Shown one piece after another: positions 35,507-47,290 of a stretch of DNA of 64,000 nucleotides (positions within the stretch are counted from its first letter, which is position 1; each line of letters opens with the position of its first letter). This stretch comes from Rhynchonema sp. JSB1_4 (Eukaryota > Nematoda > Chromadorea > Monhysterida > Xyalidae), in the NCBI GenBank assembly GCA_030248065.1, contig JASAMV010008409.1, positions 25,743 through 89,742 of the forward strand, in the 5' to 3' direction. The notes below the pieces were generated by a model. The model had not been told where the DNA came from. It saw only the letters and a program-made list of their open reading frames with translations, and ran no database searches. Made by a program: the position numbers and the translations under genes.

Positions 35507-35703
35507 ACTTGGATCACCCACAGGGCACCAGAATTTTTTCTTCAACCCGACGTCCTGCACTGTAGGTTAGCGAAGCCAATCCCCGCGCCCACAACATGAC
35601 AATCCCAGTGCTTTTTAACCAGCTGAATCCCAGACTTTTTATGAGCTTAAAGTCGATATAATTATTTTTGCAGAAACCAAAAAGTCTGGAAATTCAACAA
35701 AAC

Positions 35704-36542
35704 ATGATGAGGATCAACGCACTCTTAGCCATAAATTTGCTGGTGGTGCTGCAGTTGCAGTCGAAATGCGCACTGGCGTACGAGGGTGTCATTTTTGAAA
35801 ACGAAGGTAAACGCACCGTAAGTGTATGTAGGTATAATTACACCCAGCATTATTTACATAGCTACATATGTATATGTATAGTCCGTCCACCAGCTCATGG
35901 CACTTTGTGTTGCTGCTGGCTAGTTTGTTCCCTTCCTCCACGTTCTAATGAAAGAGAAATTGAGCGTGACCGATTTTGCAAAAAAAACTAAAAAATAATA
36001 AACTGTGTCGAAAAAGATTGATTTCCATCAAATTTAAAATTAAATTAAATTAAAATCGATAAAACACGTCGAACCACAATTTAGAAGCAAAAATAATTTT
36101 TTTTCGGAAACTCAATTTCTCTTTCATTAGAACGTGGAGGAAGGGAACAAACCAGCCAGCCGCCTCACAAAGTGACATGAGCTGATGGACGGACTATACT
36201 TGTAGCGCTTGTTTGACAAGGTGCTAAATAGAAGCAGCTGGTGTGTCTTTTTATGACCACGTGCACATCTGGTGCATTCACGCTGACGATGACCTGGTGC
36301 ACCGTCCGTCTGTGAAAGCCGGTTGGAAACAGGCAGTCAAAAGCACGCAGCGCATACTCAACGTCGTAGGAAACATTTGTGATTCACACACGTTTCCAAA
36401 TAAGTTGTTTCCAGATGCCATGACACCTGATCGGATCAATCGGCTCGGACTGTTGCCAGTCTACTCCCCGCGTCGAAACATTCGTGTTGAGTACAACTTC
36501 GACCCGTACGCCGATTACAGACGGGAAAGGGACGAAAAATAG
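35704..36542 (+). CDS. Small secreted peptide with RERDE tail, 76 aa
   Basis: Exon 1 (35704-35806) encodes a signal peptide with hydrophobic core NALLAINLLVVLQLQ and ends in phase 1 after IFENE. Exon 2 (36415-36542) completes a codon as D and reads MTPDRINRLGLLPVYSPRRN, then FDPYADYRRERDEK and TAG. The tail closely resembles YADFIRERDER in the gene at 40354, and both genes share the two-exon, phase-1 layout, so they are likely paralogues. The mature peptide is basic, arginine-rich and lacks disulfide-forming pairs; paired basic residues (RR) might be processing sites. The acceptor TTTTTGCAG lies about 35 bases before the ATG. The intron hosts a TA-flanked MITE. Function unknown. Confidence 0.7.
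35880..36195. mobile_element. TA-flanked fold-back MITE (AGTCCGTCC family), copy 1
   Basis: Termini AGTCCGTCCACCAGCTCATG and CATGAGCTGATGGACGGACT are flanked by TA. About 110-base arms are complementary (CCTCCACGTTCTAATGAAAG and its inverse) around an AT-rich core. Second copy at 57811-58125. Confidence 0.9.
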
Positions 36543-39500
36543 AGCCTGATGACGTCATAATCTTCATGATGAGGGGAGGACTGCATATGTATGTAAATAT
36601 GTATTTGTCGTATTTGTGCAAAACCAAGCTTGGCGCCAGCGCTTTCATTTTTGCAATGTGATTATTTTTGATAATAATCTTGGTGATCGGATTTGATCGG
36701 TCTTTCCTCAAAACCGATTTTAATGGCCTGTATTCTCAAACACGATCGCAAAGCGATGCTGGTTATCGATTGTCAGACCGTTCCCCGTGGAATATCCCAT
36801 GCGCGGTGTATTCCAGTAATTGTCCCCATATTGGGCGTTAACTACATATACGTTGTTTAACACTTGCATCTCGACCGAAACAGCAGCATGTGCGAGATTG
36901 AGTCTTTTAGTGTGTGACTGTAACACAATACTGGTAGCTACATAGGTAGTGTTGGTGTTGGTAATATTAACTTTGCATGTGTTGACATCGTGACAAACAT
37001 CCCTGTGGTTTCAATAAAAAGCCTGCTGTTGTACGACACAGCACACCCCATGTTTATACATTACTGAACCGGGTTGATGTTCGGTTACGACGTTATGAGG
37101 CTGAGCAAAATATATGTATCCGAGATGCACACGCCGTTGTGATTTACATTATACCGGGTGTCTCAAAAATACCGTTCTACTCGCTAATAAGGATTTCAGG
37201 TCATGCATGGCTGATGTTACTGAGGTTGCATTGAATCCATTTATGACGCAATCGATTCAGCTGGAGATTATGCGCATGTTAGATATGAAAAAATAATAAG
37301 GGCACTGGTTGCCTGATGTGTCACTCTCGCATGCATGTTGTGTGTTGAATCACTTGATTGGCACACGCTGGAAGAAGGGCGCAACCATGCATATAGTGGC
37401 CTTGAAACGTCAGGCAAGCGGTTTCTGAATACAGTATGTCGTGTGCAGCTAAACATTCTCAGAGTCGCCTTCTGATTCGATTGCACCGTAAGTGAACAAA
37501 ATACGATCTCTACATATAACGTTAGTTACGGCCGGAAAAGTGGAGAACGGGACGACGGTATTTTTTGAGACACCATGCGAAGCCGGAGAATGCCAAATAT
37601 GGAAGTCTCTTGGGGAACATTTTTGGAAGGGAGTTGCTTATTTGGCGTTGCCCGGTGTACAAAATGACCGGTCGTTTGCAAGTTCAGCCCCCATGATGTC
37701 CATGTTGCGTTGAAAATTACATGGTGACCCGTAAAGTAACGTTATTGCCGAACTTGTATTTTACATTGTTGGTACATGTTGACGTGATTTCCATGCCACT
37801 ACTCAATAAAACAATCGTTGAATCTTTGTGGGAACCCGTGGTTTCCCATTTTGCTCTCTGGTCAATCAGCAAGAATAAGAAAAAAGTGTCAATATCAGAG
37901 AAAATGAGACTTCTTTGACGACTCATACGCAGGTCTAACACATGATATGCATGGAAAACTTTTGGCCATTGTTTATTGATGATTGACACCAAAACGACGT
38001 CTCAACATGTGAGAGCTTGCAGAACCAAAAAAAGGCTGAGCGCAAATGTTGCAAGACTTTATGGGTTACCTTGCAGTTAAATGGGGGCAAAAATGCCGAA
38101 TTCTCTCCTACGATTTTTTTTCGAAATGAACTCCCAGGGCTTCACATGGAGAACCCCGATTCCCATTTGGTATTCCTATGCTACGAGCGAACACCTCTTC
38201 GCCAACACATTTGCAGAAAAGAGCCAGACAGGACGGCTTACGTTCTGCGTGTTCTCTCTTCTCCTAGTTCGTTAAAAATTCATGGATAAACAACAACAGC
38301 AAAAAAGCGCGCACATCAAATTTTCTCAACGAGACACCTCACACATCGGTCTGCGTTTTTCTGCGGAAAACCACCACCAGCAGTGTTCGGCTAATGCTAA
38401 TGTTGTCGACGCAACCTGCCTGTGATTCGTGCCGGCTACTATACGGTCTGTGTGTCTTATGATGCCAAAGACACGTTGGATGTAACCTGTGACGACATTT
38501 AGTGTCCAGTGAACAGCACGAAATGAGCGCGATGAAATCAACTTTGCTCTTGACAAACTTGCATTGTAAGAGCCTAGACTGCAATACCTACAGTATTGGT
38601 ACGTATGTACCTATGTTTGCGTGCATGGCTGCTTCAAACATTATCTCTGATTCATTAAACGTTTGTTTACAGGGCGTCCGAAAAACACAGTGAAGTAATG
38701 ATAATTTACGCCTCAGTAAACATCCATAAAAGTGTTTACTCAGGTTCACGCATGTTTACTCCCATCATTAAGATACATAGGGCCTGTAAATGGGTAAACA
38801 TTGCATACACGTTCTTGACCCAACAGCCGTTATGGACAATGGTGTCGACGGTGCTAGAGTTAGGGTTTCTTTGTGATTCTTTAACTGTTGACATCAGAGT
38901 AGGCAGACAAACACAATCGTGTCATGAAATCCGGCCAAGCCAAATTCACACACAACTGCACGCGACCCACCTCAGGAAAAACTAAAGCTTTTCTCTATCA
39001 GTACCTGTAGTGCACTGCTCAGCTGTTATTCCGAAGTTCCAGAGCAGCTTTATAAAACGGTTCTATAGTTCGGCAAATGTGTTTTAGGGAAATGTAGACA
39101 GCAATGAACGTTTTTAAACTGGATCGGTTCCTTGAATAGCTAATTTGCATGGTTCGGTGCGCACTTGATGTTGGCCGTTTTAAGCGGCTGAAGTGACCTT
39201 TATTCGCGAATAAAGCAATGCGCTAAATGACAACTAAAACTACGTAAGTAGAAAAAACCATTTACAGCTTGAATAATGCTATAATCAAGGCGCTTTTTTG
39301 TATTTCACGTATGCGTCCCACGCAACTTCACATCCCCCCACATTAGTGGCGCATTTTGGCAAGCTTCCCGAAAAAATAACGCTGGTGTTTTAATAGTCCA
39401 GGCAATGCTTGTTTCGGTGACAGACAAATTACTAGAAACTGCGAGTGCTGCGTCGTACTGCCTGGGAGGGGTTGCTTTTCGTTCAAAAATAAAGAAATTC

Positions 39501-40353
39501 AAAAGTGTTTCTCCAATCATAAACTGAAACATCACTTAGGTTAGTTGCAACAAACTGAGGGCACTTGTGGAAAACAGCATGATGGTGCTTCGATTGATAA
39601 AATGATCAGCACGTTAGCTGCCATGTAGCGTTTGAGACAGCATTTTCAACGTCACCACCCAAAGTGACAATTTTGGCCATTTTAGATGGCATCGAACCGG
39701 GGCTTTTCTGGGCTTTCACCGGAGATAATGGGGCTGTTGGCGCGAACTACCGCATATGCACAATCAGTAGGCCACATGGATTCATTTTATGGGCAAATCC
39801 AAAGTTCGACCTCATTGGCCACTCAAGTGCTACTCGAGCGTAGCCCTTTCCCAGGCACTGCGCTTTAAGTCAGGGTTTCTCCAACGTTATATGGTTACCG
39901 TCGTGGCCAACCAAACATGCAAAAACGATACACCGATGGGTCTTTCGCTGGCCACCGGTAAAGCAAGGATCGCACAACAGCAACGGCCAGTCGCCTTAGA
40001 AATGCAATACAAGACCAAAAGGGTGCCGAAAAGGACCGATCCGGAGTTTTTGGTCCGACTTTGTATCAACGGACTCTGATTGGCTGTGTTGCTCACTGTG
40101 CGGCCTTGCCTCATACGCGCACGCCGGACAAAGGGCCGGTACGGTTTTTGCATGTGGTATGTATGGATGGACACGAGGGTACTGCCAAAGAATGATCCAC
40201 GGTGGTTCCTTTCTTAAACGGCACTATACAATTCGGCAATAATTACACTTCTCACAGACGTGCGGTCCGCAGACGCCCTGGAATGCGGCTATTGTTTTAT
40301 TAAAGCGTAGAATCCGGCTTGAAAGACTATTTCTCACCAAAAACAACCTCAAT
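36543..40353. other. Gap between the two secreted-peptide genes; ambiguous islands
   Basis: Contains an inverted-repeat relic at about 37155-37575 (GGTGTCTCAAAAATACCGT / ACGGTATTTTTTGAGACACC). Blocks at 38073-38286 (after TACCTTGCAG) and 38380-38500 are GC-richer and open on both strands. Plus readings such as SHLVFLCYERTPLRQHICRK look protein-like, but no splice chain could be closed. Another plus block at 39880-40079 ends VRLCINGL. I list these as possible unannotated exons, not genes. Confidence 0.35.
36720..36917 (-). CDS. Candidate 3' coding exon, unknown protein
   Basis: Minus strand: acceptor TTGTGTTACAG, then 65 codons in phase 0 (SHTKRLNLAHAAVSVEMQV, YGDNYWNTPRMGYS, NQHRFAIVFENTGH) to TAA at 36720-36722. 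Composition is less AT-rich than the flanks. The plus strand is also open for 45 codons from an ATG, so strand is not certain. No upstream exons were found on the minus strand. It would be tail-to-tail with the peptide gene that ends at 36542. Confidence 0.3.
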   Translation of the reverse strand, partial: SHTKRLNLAHAAVSVEMQVLNNVYVVNAQYGDNYWNTPRMGYSTGNGLTIDNQHRFAIVFENTGH

Positions 40354-41888
40354 ATGCGAATGCTTCTGGTGTTGACGGCGTTGGTACTGCTGACGACAAC
40401 GGTGGATGGTTCAGCAAGACTGCGTGCAGGTGAGCTTGTATAAAGTGAGCCGCCGTAAAGTGTGCCATAATCTGACTACAAAGGTTTTTGAATCGAGCAG
40501 AAATATTTTGAAATATACTCACATATTTTCTACTAGACGGGACCCGTGCCTACGGCCCGGCTACAGCGCCGCGCCCGTGCCGTGCCCCCCCCCCCCCGAA
40601 GACCCGTTAGCATACCCAAAGCTACCCGTGAAAATTGACCCGTCCGCCCTTCCGAGGGAGGGGGCCACAGACAGACAGACAGACATACATACATACGCCT
40701 TCCTGTTTTAGTAGTATAGACTAGACGGGACCCGTGCCTACGGCCCGGCTACAGCGCCGCGCCCGGGCCCCCCCCCCCCCCCCGAAGACCCGTTAGCATA
40801 CCCAAAGCTACCCGTGAAAATTGACCCGTCATAGACGGCAGGCAGCGGTCAATGGAGTGAAGCGTGGTGGAAAAGAAACGGAAGATAACAAAGGGGAAAC
40901 GGAGTTAAAAATAGGAGGGGGAGAGTGGAAAATTGGCTTGAGAAAGGTGGGAGGGAAGGGAAAGAGGAGGGGATGTCAAGAAGGGGGAAAAGGGAATTGG
41001 AAAAAAGAAGGAAAGAGAAGAGAAAAGGGAAGGAAGGGGGAAACGGAGTTAAAAATAGGAGGGGGAGAGTGGAAAATGGGCTTGAGAAAGGTGGGAGGGA
41101 AGGGAAAGAGAGGAGACTGGCCTGAGAAGGACGGAAGAAAAAAGAGGAGGGGAGGTCAAGAAGAGGGAAAAGAGGAATTGGAAAAAAGAAGGAAAGAGAA
41201 GAGAAAAGGGAAGGAAGGGGAAAGGAAAGAAAAAAGGAGGGAAGGAAGGGAAAGAGAGAAGAGTGAAAATTGGAAAAAGAAGGAAAGAGAAGAGAAAAGG
41301 GAAGGAAGGGGAAAGGAAAGAAAAAAGGAGGGAAGGAAGGGATTTTCAAAAAAACTAGACGGGACCCGTGCCTACGGCCCGGCTACAGCGCCGCGCCCGT
41401 GCCGTGCCCCCCCGAAGACCCGTTAGCATACCCAAAGCTACCCGTGAAAATTGACCCGTCCGCCCTTCCGAGGGAGGGGGCCACAGACAGACATACATAC
41501 ATACGCCTTCCTGTTTTAGTAGTATAGATTTACTGAGTGCAGTTGTTTTGGCTTGTTTTGCCCTGCTTTCGCAGACAGACCGAGGCGCCAGGGCTCGTCA
41601 GTGCGAACGCCTCTTCCAAATTTGCCTCCAAAGAGCCCCGCCAGCAGATCTTATTGTTGGGCTGTAACATCACTGCGAACTTTTCAGCTTCAAACTTTTT
41701 CACATACAAACTTGTTGCCTTGACATATTTCTATTCTGCATATTGTTTCAGTGCTGATTCACCCCGACAAACGTCTGTGGGACGCGCATGACAAGCGATC
41801 GATGGCCAAATATCATCGCGTGTTTCTACACAATTTGGATGATTACGCTGATTTCATACGAGAACGCGATGAACGAAGTGAACACTGA
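40354..41888 (+). CDS. Small secreted peptide with RERDE tail, 70 aa
   Basis: Exon 1 (40354-40429) is a signal peptide, MRMLLVLTALVLLTTTVDG, ending in phase 1 (GTGAGC donor). Exon 2 (41752-41888, acceptor TTGTTTCAG) gives VLIHPDKRLWDAHDKRS, AKYHRVFLHNL, then DDYADFIRERDERSEH and TGA. YAD-x-RERDE is shared with the gene at 35704, with the same exon design and strand. The mature chain is highly charged with no cysteine. The 1.3-kb intron is almost entirely repeats: three mini-Helitron copies, a purine minisatellite and a dispersed 150-bp repeat. Role unknown; secretion is inferred from the signal peptide alone. Confidence 0.75.
40533..40720 (-). mobile_element. Mini-Helitron, minus orientation
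   Basis: On the minus strand it starts TCTATACTACTAAAACAGG (40720) and ends GACGGGTCCCGT-type hairpin plus CTAG (40533-40536). A homopolymer C run (plus strand) sits mid-element. The next copy follows immediately, head to tail. Confidence 0.85.
40721..41354 (-). mobile_element. Truncated mini-Helitron followed by a purine-strand minisatellite
   Basis: 40721-40830 is the 3' half of a mini-Helitron up to GAAAATTGACCCGTC. From about 40832 to 41350 comes an almost pure A/G strand of irregular tandem units such as GGGAAGGAAGGGGAAAGGAAA and GGAGGGGGAGAGTGGAAAA, with two internal duplications of over 100 bases. The next Helitron copy begins directly after. The long ORFs here are low-complexity artefacts. 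Confidence 0.8.
41355..41528 (-). mobile_element. Mini-Helitron, minus orientation
   Basis: CTAG at 41355-41358 and TCTATACTACTAAAACAGG (complement) ending at 41528, with A/T flanks. 174 bp, nearly identical to the copy at 40533. Confidence 0.85.
41529..41680 (+). repeat. Dispersed ~150-bp repeat, copy 3
   Basis: TACTGAGTGCAGTTGTTTTG then TCGCAGACAGACCGAGGCGC, GTGCGAACGCCTC, and GGGCTGTAACATCACTGCG. Matches copies at 10013 and 13418 and again lies shortly upstream (about 70 bases) of a coding exon. Confidence 0.8.
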
Positions 41889-42328
41889 TACTTACTGTTT
41901 GACTGTTTTTACTTTTTTGTGGAGAGGGGGTAAACTGGAAAGCATAGCAGTTTGATAATGATACAAATAATCCACATTGGACATGCAGGTATTTTTATTT
42001 CGGGCATATGGATAAATTTTGAATGCAATTGTTATGCTGCCGGCCCCATTATTAGTGTGTTCCGAAGTACTGAAGAGAAGGTGTTCTAAAAAATTTTCAA
42101 TGGAATCCTAGCTTGAGCCAGCTCATGCACATTTGACATGAGATCGGGTCTCGGTGGCATATATGTAAATACGTCAAAAATAAAATTTTCACAAAGTATG
42201 TAGTAACTCGGGAGTCGAAACAAATGTCTCGCAAGGAATGAAAGTAGAATTTTGGACCTTAGTTCCAATTTGTGAGACCCTGCCACGACATGAATCAAAC
42301 CGACTATCGCACAAAAACACGCTGAAAC

Positions 42329-43492
42329 TCACTGCCCAGCGGCATTTAGTCTCGGAGCTCTTGCTGTCGTGCTGGTCGACAATTGCCTGTAGACCTTGAC
42401 GTATTTCCACGCAGTTTGTATCCGTTTCTGCACGTACGCGCCGACGAAGCACGTTTTGTTCTCAAACACACCCGGGTCTTTGCCATCGGGCGTGATGCTT
42501 CTCAGAAATCCCAGCACAAAGTCGTAGCAGTTGTGCGAGCCTTCACAATATTTCTCGGCGGCGAATTTCTCCAGATTCCCCGCAATTTGTCGGAACGTGT
42601 CTAGTTTCTCGCTCCACGTTTCCGGTTCGAGACCGAAACTGTCATGTGTCAGCAGTTCGATGGACAGGTTCCAGTCTGCGGCCGGATCCGACTGGATTCC
42701 CTGATTCCAAAAGGAGTGCACCTGACCGTCGGGCGTGCTGATGCCGATGTGCATGTCGTCGCCCGGTTGGTAGGCGCTGAAACATTAATTTGAAATCGAC
42801 AAGAATAGTTGGTACTGTAGTCGGTTTGACCCCTGGTTTAACCTGCTCTCGCATGTTGATGGTGCAACCGGTCATCGTCGGTGCGAATGCACCAGATGGC
42901 CACGGGACCACATATGTAGGGTCACCAGTGGACAGAAAAGTGGGTTGGGGATACAGCAAGCATAAGAATTTGCTAAGAAAAAGTAGTGCTTCTGCACTCC
43001 CTTCTGCATCATGTACACCAGGTCGCGGAGAAAAATTCAAAGCTGATCAAACTCAGTCGCTGAAACCGAAAATATATCATGCCTCTCGCTTATCAGCGCG
43101 GTGTCTGTAGGAAACATCCGGTGACAAATTGCATTTATTCTCCAAATGAGGCAGTCATCAGGAATGGGTCAAGTTGCACTAGACTCTCATAGTTTGTGAG
43201 ATAGCGGCGAAATCAAACAGCGGTGAAAGTGCACTATGACGGTGTCGTGGCGCACCACCAAAAATAATGAATCACCCCATATAATATTATTATCACATGC
43301 CCACCTGAGAAAATCTCCCTTCGAAGGTTTCAGGAGTATCGATGCAACCGACCGTGTAATAAACGGTGACGGCACTGTTAGGTATTTTTGATCCTCTTTC
43401 AACTCCAGCCCACAATTCTGGCATCGCTCCGATCTAGAGTCGGATCTGGCGAAACTGCGCACGCCGCAGAATAGATGATCGTAGAATTCCAT
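42329..43492 (-). CDS. MKRN2 opposite strand-like protein, 211 aa
   Basis: Two minus-strand exons, 43305-43492 (ATG at 43490-43492, donor CTCAG|GTGGGC) and 42329-42776 (acceptor TTTCAG), join AG|C in phase. Residues 9-33 hold a zinc-ribbon-like pair (CGVRSF and CQNCGLEL). Then come VPSPFITRSVASILLKPSKG, GDDMHIGISTPDGQVHSFWN, and the conserved SHNCYDFVLGFLRSI and CFVGAYVQKR segments. These match in order the vertebrate protein encoded opposite MKRN2 (LL+P, HVGI, HNCY, TxKFVxP blocks). Its biochemical role is not established; the His-Asn-Cys-Tyr segment resembles a papain-like or LRAT-type active site by eye only. A TTTCAG 46 bases before the ATG suggests trans-splicing. Confidence 0.9.
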
Positions 43493-45115
43493 GCCAGATG
43501 TTTCAATAATGTTTTTGTTGTTAGCCTGTCTGAAATTTGGAAAACCGCGCAATTAATTGGGTTTTTGAAGAATAGCTCTGAACGTTTGCGACGCAATCAG
43601 ATACTTTCTGAATACGAAGCGTTCTAGAACTTTGAGATATAGTCGAGCGCAAGTGAGAATTTCAACTCATTTGTTTAGGCCGTTGGACTACAAGAATATC
43701 TCGAATACTCAGCCGAAATCGGAAACAGAGTCATAGTTTCATCAATTTGGCCTATCGACGTGCAAGAAACGAGTCCTAAATCACCAAGACTGGTCCATAA
43801 TTTTCAATGCCGCAACCTGGTACCGCCCATGGAACAAAAACTGAACGAAAGATTTCGATTGGGATCTATGGGTGTATAGGTTTTGTGTAGAAACGGAGGT
43901 AAAAAAACCAAGCAACTAACTTCCGTCCAAACTTTAACTGATAATATAAAAATATGTTTTCATGCCATCGCATATGCAATGTAGTTTAATGACAGACAGG
44001 TGCGAAAACAATTATCCTACATATTTGTGGGAATCCCTAAATTATCCCAAATCGTGATAAAAAACTGACCTGCGGCATTACGGACATTAAACACAGTTAT
44101 TCGGCAGAAAAACGAGAATTGAGATTTCGACAAGACTATGGAAAGATTTAGATCATCGTGGAAGCGCACAGAAGAGAAGACAGATCATGCGAAAATATGT
44201 GTAACCCAGACGAAGTCTGCGTACTCATGCAATTCGTGCTCCGACTGTGGTAGGTATTGGTGAAAACTGCGACCTGAACTTAGGCATTGTCAGGCTTCTT
44301 GGCAAGCTGGCGTTGAATTTGGATTCGGTTGTGCCATAGTTTCACCACGTTTTAAGAAACACACGAAAACGCCAGAAAAAGGCAAAAATATCCATGGGAC
44401 TCCCCAACTGCACCAGTACCAAATTTGTGCAATGCACGCACAAAGCGGTGTAACTGTGACTTTGTATAGTAGTGATAACACGAAGGGACGTTGCATCATA
44501 TGACCTTCATATTCGTACGTGTGTGTGTGTGCATCTTTGATGAAAACGAGAGAAAATGTAACCCAAACGAATTGTAATGTATTGTACATGCATAAACTTG
44601 AACATTGAACTGTAAATACACAAACATAGGAAACTGTGATGATCGCGCATTTCAGTGCGCTGTATCATCGGTGGCGGGAAATGAATTTTTAATTTTCACG
44701 TCAGACACAGCATGTACTTATTTCGTACCCACTGCCAATGACTTACACGTTATTTAATCCAACAAGACAGATGGTATAAACTTTGAACAAACGAAAAGTG
44801 GCAACAGTTCACACAAGAATGCGCAAAGATACCGCGCGTACGCACACCATTCAGAATGGGAAACGCCATGCAGTCAAAAGCCTGGCTTGGTGGGAGACCC
44901 ACATTCTTCTTAGGATGAAACATTTTGTGGTAAGCCGCTGTGCACGCGTGGGTGAAATTCGATACTTTGGTCAAGAAATAATGCTCAGGTCTACATCACA
45001 GCAGCTCCCGCACAGCAAGCAACTCCAATTCTTTTAAGTTTTCGTGTGCCATGTAGCCGATTTCCGTCGATTTTTTCAATTGTAGTTATTTTAATAATAC
45101 TATTTCGATAAATAA
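43493..45115. other. Intergenic between divergent MKRN2OS-like and lin-7 genes
   Basis: The two genes are transcribed away from each other, so both promoters lie here. No repeat terminus or exon was recognised. A short GT run is present near 44520. Confidence 0.5.
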
Positions 45116-47290
45116 ATGGCTTCCACTGCCGCTGGCGGACAGCAACCGTTGAATCTCGAGCAAGGTTAGAAAAAAATAGCTTTTCTTTGCGCAAAATGTT
45201 AAAATGAAAATTTCACCAAAATCGCTGCCTTTTTATTCAGACGTGATGCGGGCTGTGGAACTGCTTGACCAACTGCAACGGAGTGAGTTTCCAGAGCCGA
45301 TATTTTTTGGTTTTTTCGAGTTGATTTGACAAAAATTCAGGCCAATGCAATATTCCACGACCCCACCAACCAGTGTTGCTCAGACTGGATAGACATAGCC
45401 AGAGCGCTACCAGTACCAAAAATCTTTTCAGCTGGTGAAGTGAGCAGTCCGAAACTAGCGGCGCTTCAAAAGGTGCTACAGTCAGATTTCTTCAACTCGG
45501 TTCGCGAGGTCTACGAACACGTCTATGAGACAGTCGAGATTGAGGGATCTGAAGAGGTGAAAAATGGAGGGTGCTAGATCAGCTCGCGACGTATTGCTGA
45601 AATGGGCATTTTTGCACGTCATATCCTTTTAAATGCATTATCGCAAGTGAGTGAGACAACCAGGCAATATTCTAGTACCAACTGGACTCCACTTTCAGTT
45701 GAGGTAACTATTGAATCGATGCAGACATCGATAATCAAGAATCAGAACACGCCCCTACCCACTCTCCTTGGTGTCGGGGGCGTGACACGTGAAAGTCATA
45801 GCATAATGTTTCCAGTCTGTACTTGGGTACAGATTTCCAACTTTGATAAATCGCTTCGGCTTAAAGCTTGGACTTGTAGTTAAGCCCGCCCAGATCCACA
45901 GAAACCTTGAGTCTGCGCGAACACATAGTGCTCAGCGCAAACAAGATCAACTGGTATAACATTAACTCCCTTTATGCCCAGGTTCGTGCCAACGCCACAG
46001 CCAAAGCGACGGTGGCCGCATTCGCCGCGGCTGAGGGTCACGCACATCCGAGAGTGGTTGAATTGCCGAAGACTGAAGAAGGTCAGGGATCGGGGGTGGA
46101 AAATAATTGGTGAATCTGCACTGACGATGACCTGAACCGTATGCAGAACCTCATGCTTGAAAAAGCCATAGGGGTCCAGTGGTGGTTTGGGTTTTCGTTT
46201 CCCGTTGTGTCGAACGGCCTCCATGGTTGCTGTATTGGTTAGGCTTTGGCATACAAGTTTATCGAGCGCAAAAATTCTGGCCCGAGCTTTATTGTGAACA
46301 CGAGCTTGGTTTGGCCACCAAATCATTTATCTGACCTCCAAATTTCATACTCCTCCACTCATGTCCTATTTGAAGGCCTCGGCTTCAACGTAATGGGTGG
46401 CAAAGAACAGAATTCGCCCATCTACATTTCCCGCATCATTCCCGGCGGTGTCGCCGACCGACACGGAGGGCTGAAGAGGGGCGATCAGTTAATTGCTGTC
46501 AATGGAGTGGTACGGTTGCTGATTTTTCGATTAAAACTAGTTTTCGGATGAATTTTTTGAAAAAGTTGTGAAAAAAATTAATATTTTTTTTACATTTATT
46601 TTATTTTTCTATTTTTCAGAACGTCGAATCCGAGTGCCACGAGCGCGCCGTCGAACTGCTCAAGAATGCCACCGGACATGTCAAATTAGTTGTTAGGTGA
46701 GTGAAACATCAAGTTGCATGATGATACAATACATTTTTGGGTGCACAAGTTACTGTCCTGTCCATTGCAGCAACGGAGTTGAATTCTACCGAATCCCATG
46801 TAAAACGCAAACTACGCCAACACGAGCCTGATTTCGAAGGTGATGTGGTTACAAAGCGAATAGAAAGAGAAAATCCTCATGCACTACTTTGTATTCGACA
46901 ACGTGTAACGAGTCCCAAACAGCAGCCACGTATGAATGTTTCACTAATCTGACACCTTCGAAATCGGGCACGCGCTGACGTAGTGTTACTCTACGTATTA
47001 TCACGATGATGGTCCCATTATCCAACCGGTGGGTTCAAGAATGCATGTGGTTGAGCATTTGAGCTCATTCTGGACTTGAACTTCAGGCCAGCCCGAAGCA
47101 AACGCACTTGGGAGTTGTCCACTTCCCAACCCCCTCCATATAGAGCCCTCGGGACTCTTGGCAAAAAAATATTTTTTTCTTTTTCAGATACACGCCTCGA
47201 TTATTGGAGGAAATGGAGCGCCGTTTCGAACGGCAGCGTCGGCGTTTCAATCAACAATCGCCAGGCCCGATGCCGAAACACGCTCAATAG
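45116..47290 (+). CDS. lin-7: LIN-7 (MALS/Veli) scaffold protein, 209 aa
   Basis: Seven exons join in phase: 45116-45164, 45241-45282, 45432-45556, 45982-46081, 46376-46509, 46620-46696, 47188-47290. The L27 domain (about residues 17-70: [37 protein letters not shown]) is the part that binds CASK/LIN-2. The conserved linker [16 protein letters not shown] leads to the PDZ domain (about 96-178) with carboxylate-binding loop [22 protein letters not shown] and GGLKRGDQL. The C-terminal tail ends [20 protein letters not shown]-2/LIN-7/LIN-10 complexes localise receptors and channels to epithelial junctions and synapses. Length is within the family range (about 195-235). Introns are short (76 to 491 bases). 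The protein looks intact. Confidence 0.97.
46930..47010. repeat. Degraded dispersed repeat in the last lin-7 intron
   Basis: GAATGTTTCACTAATCTGACACCTTCGAAATCGGGC... corresponds to 2924-3000 (GAATGTTTCACCAATCC ... TCCGAAATCGGGC) and to 34990-35020. Confidence 0.6.

Noticed and set aside
37492..37713. Plus ORF of 73 codons with protein-like composition (ETPCEAGECQIWKSL)
   Set aside because: Its first half is the right arm of an inverted-repeat relic (ACGGTATTTTTTGAGACACC), and no splice partner or signal peptide exists.
40821..41426. Plus ORF of 201 codons and minus ORF of 166 codons
   Set aside because: Both are low-complexity translations of the A/G-only minisatellite (Lys/Glu/Gly or Pro/Phe/Ser runs).
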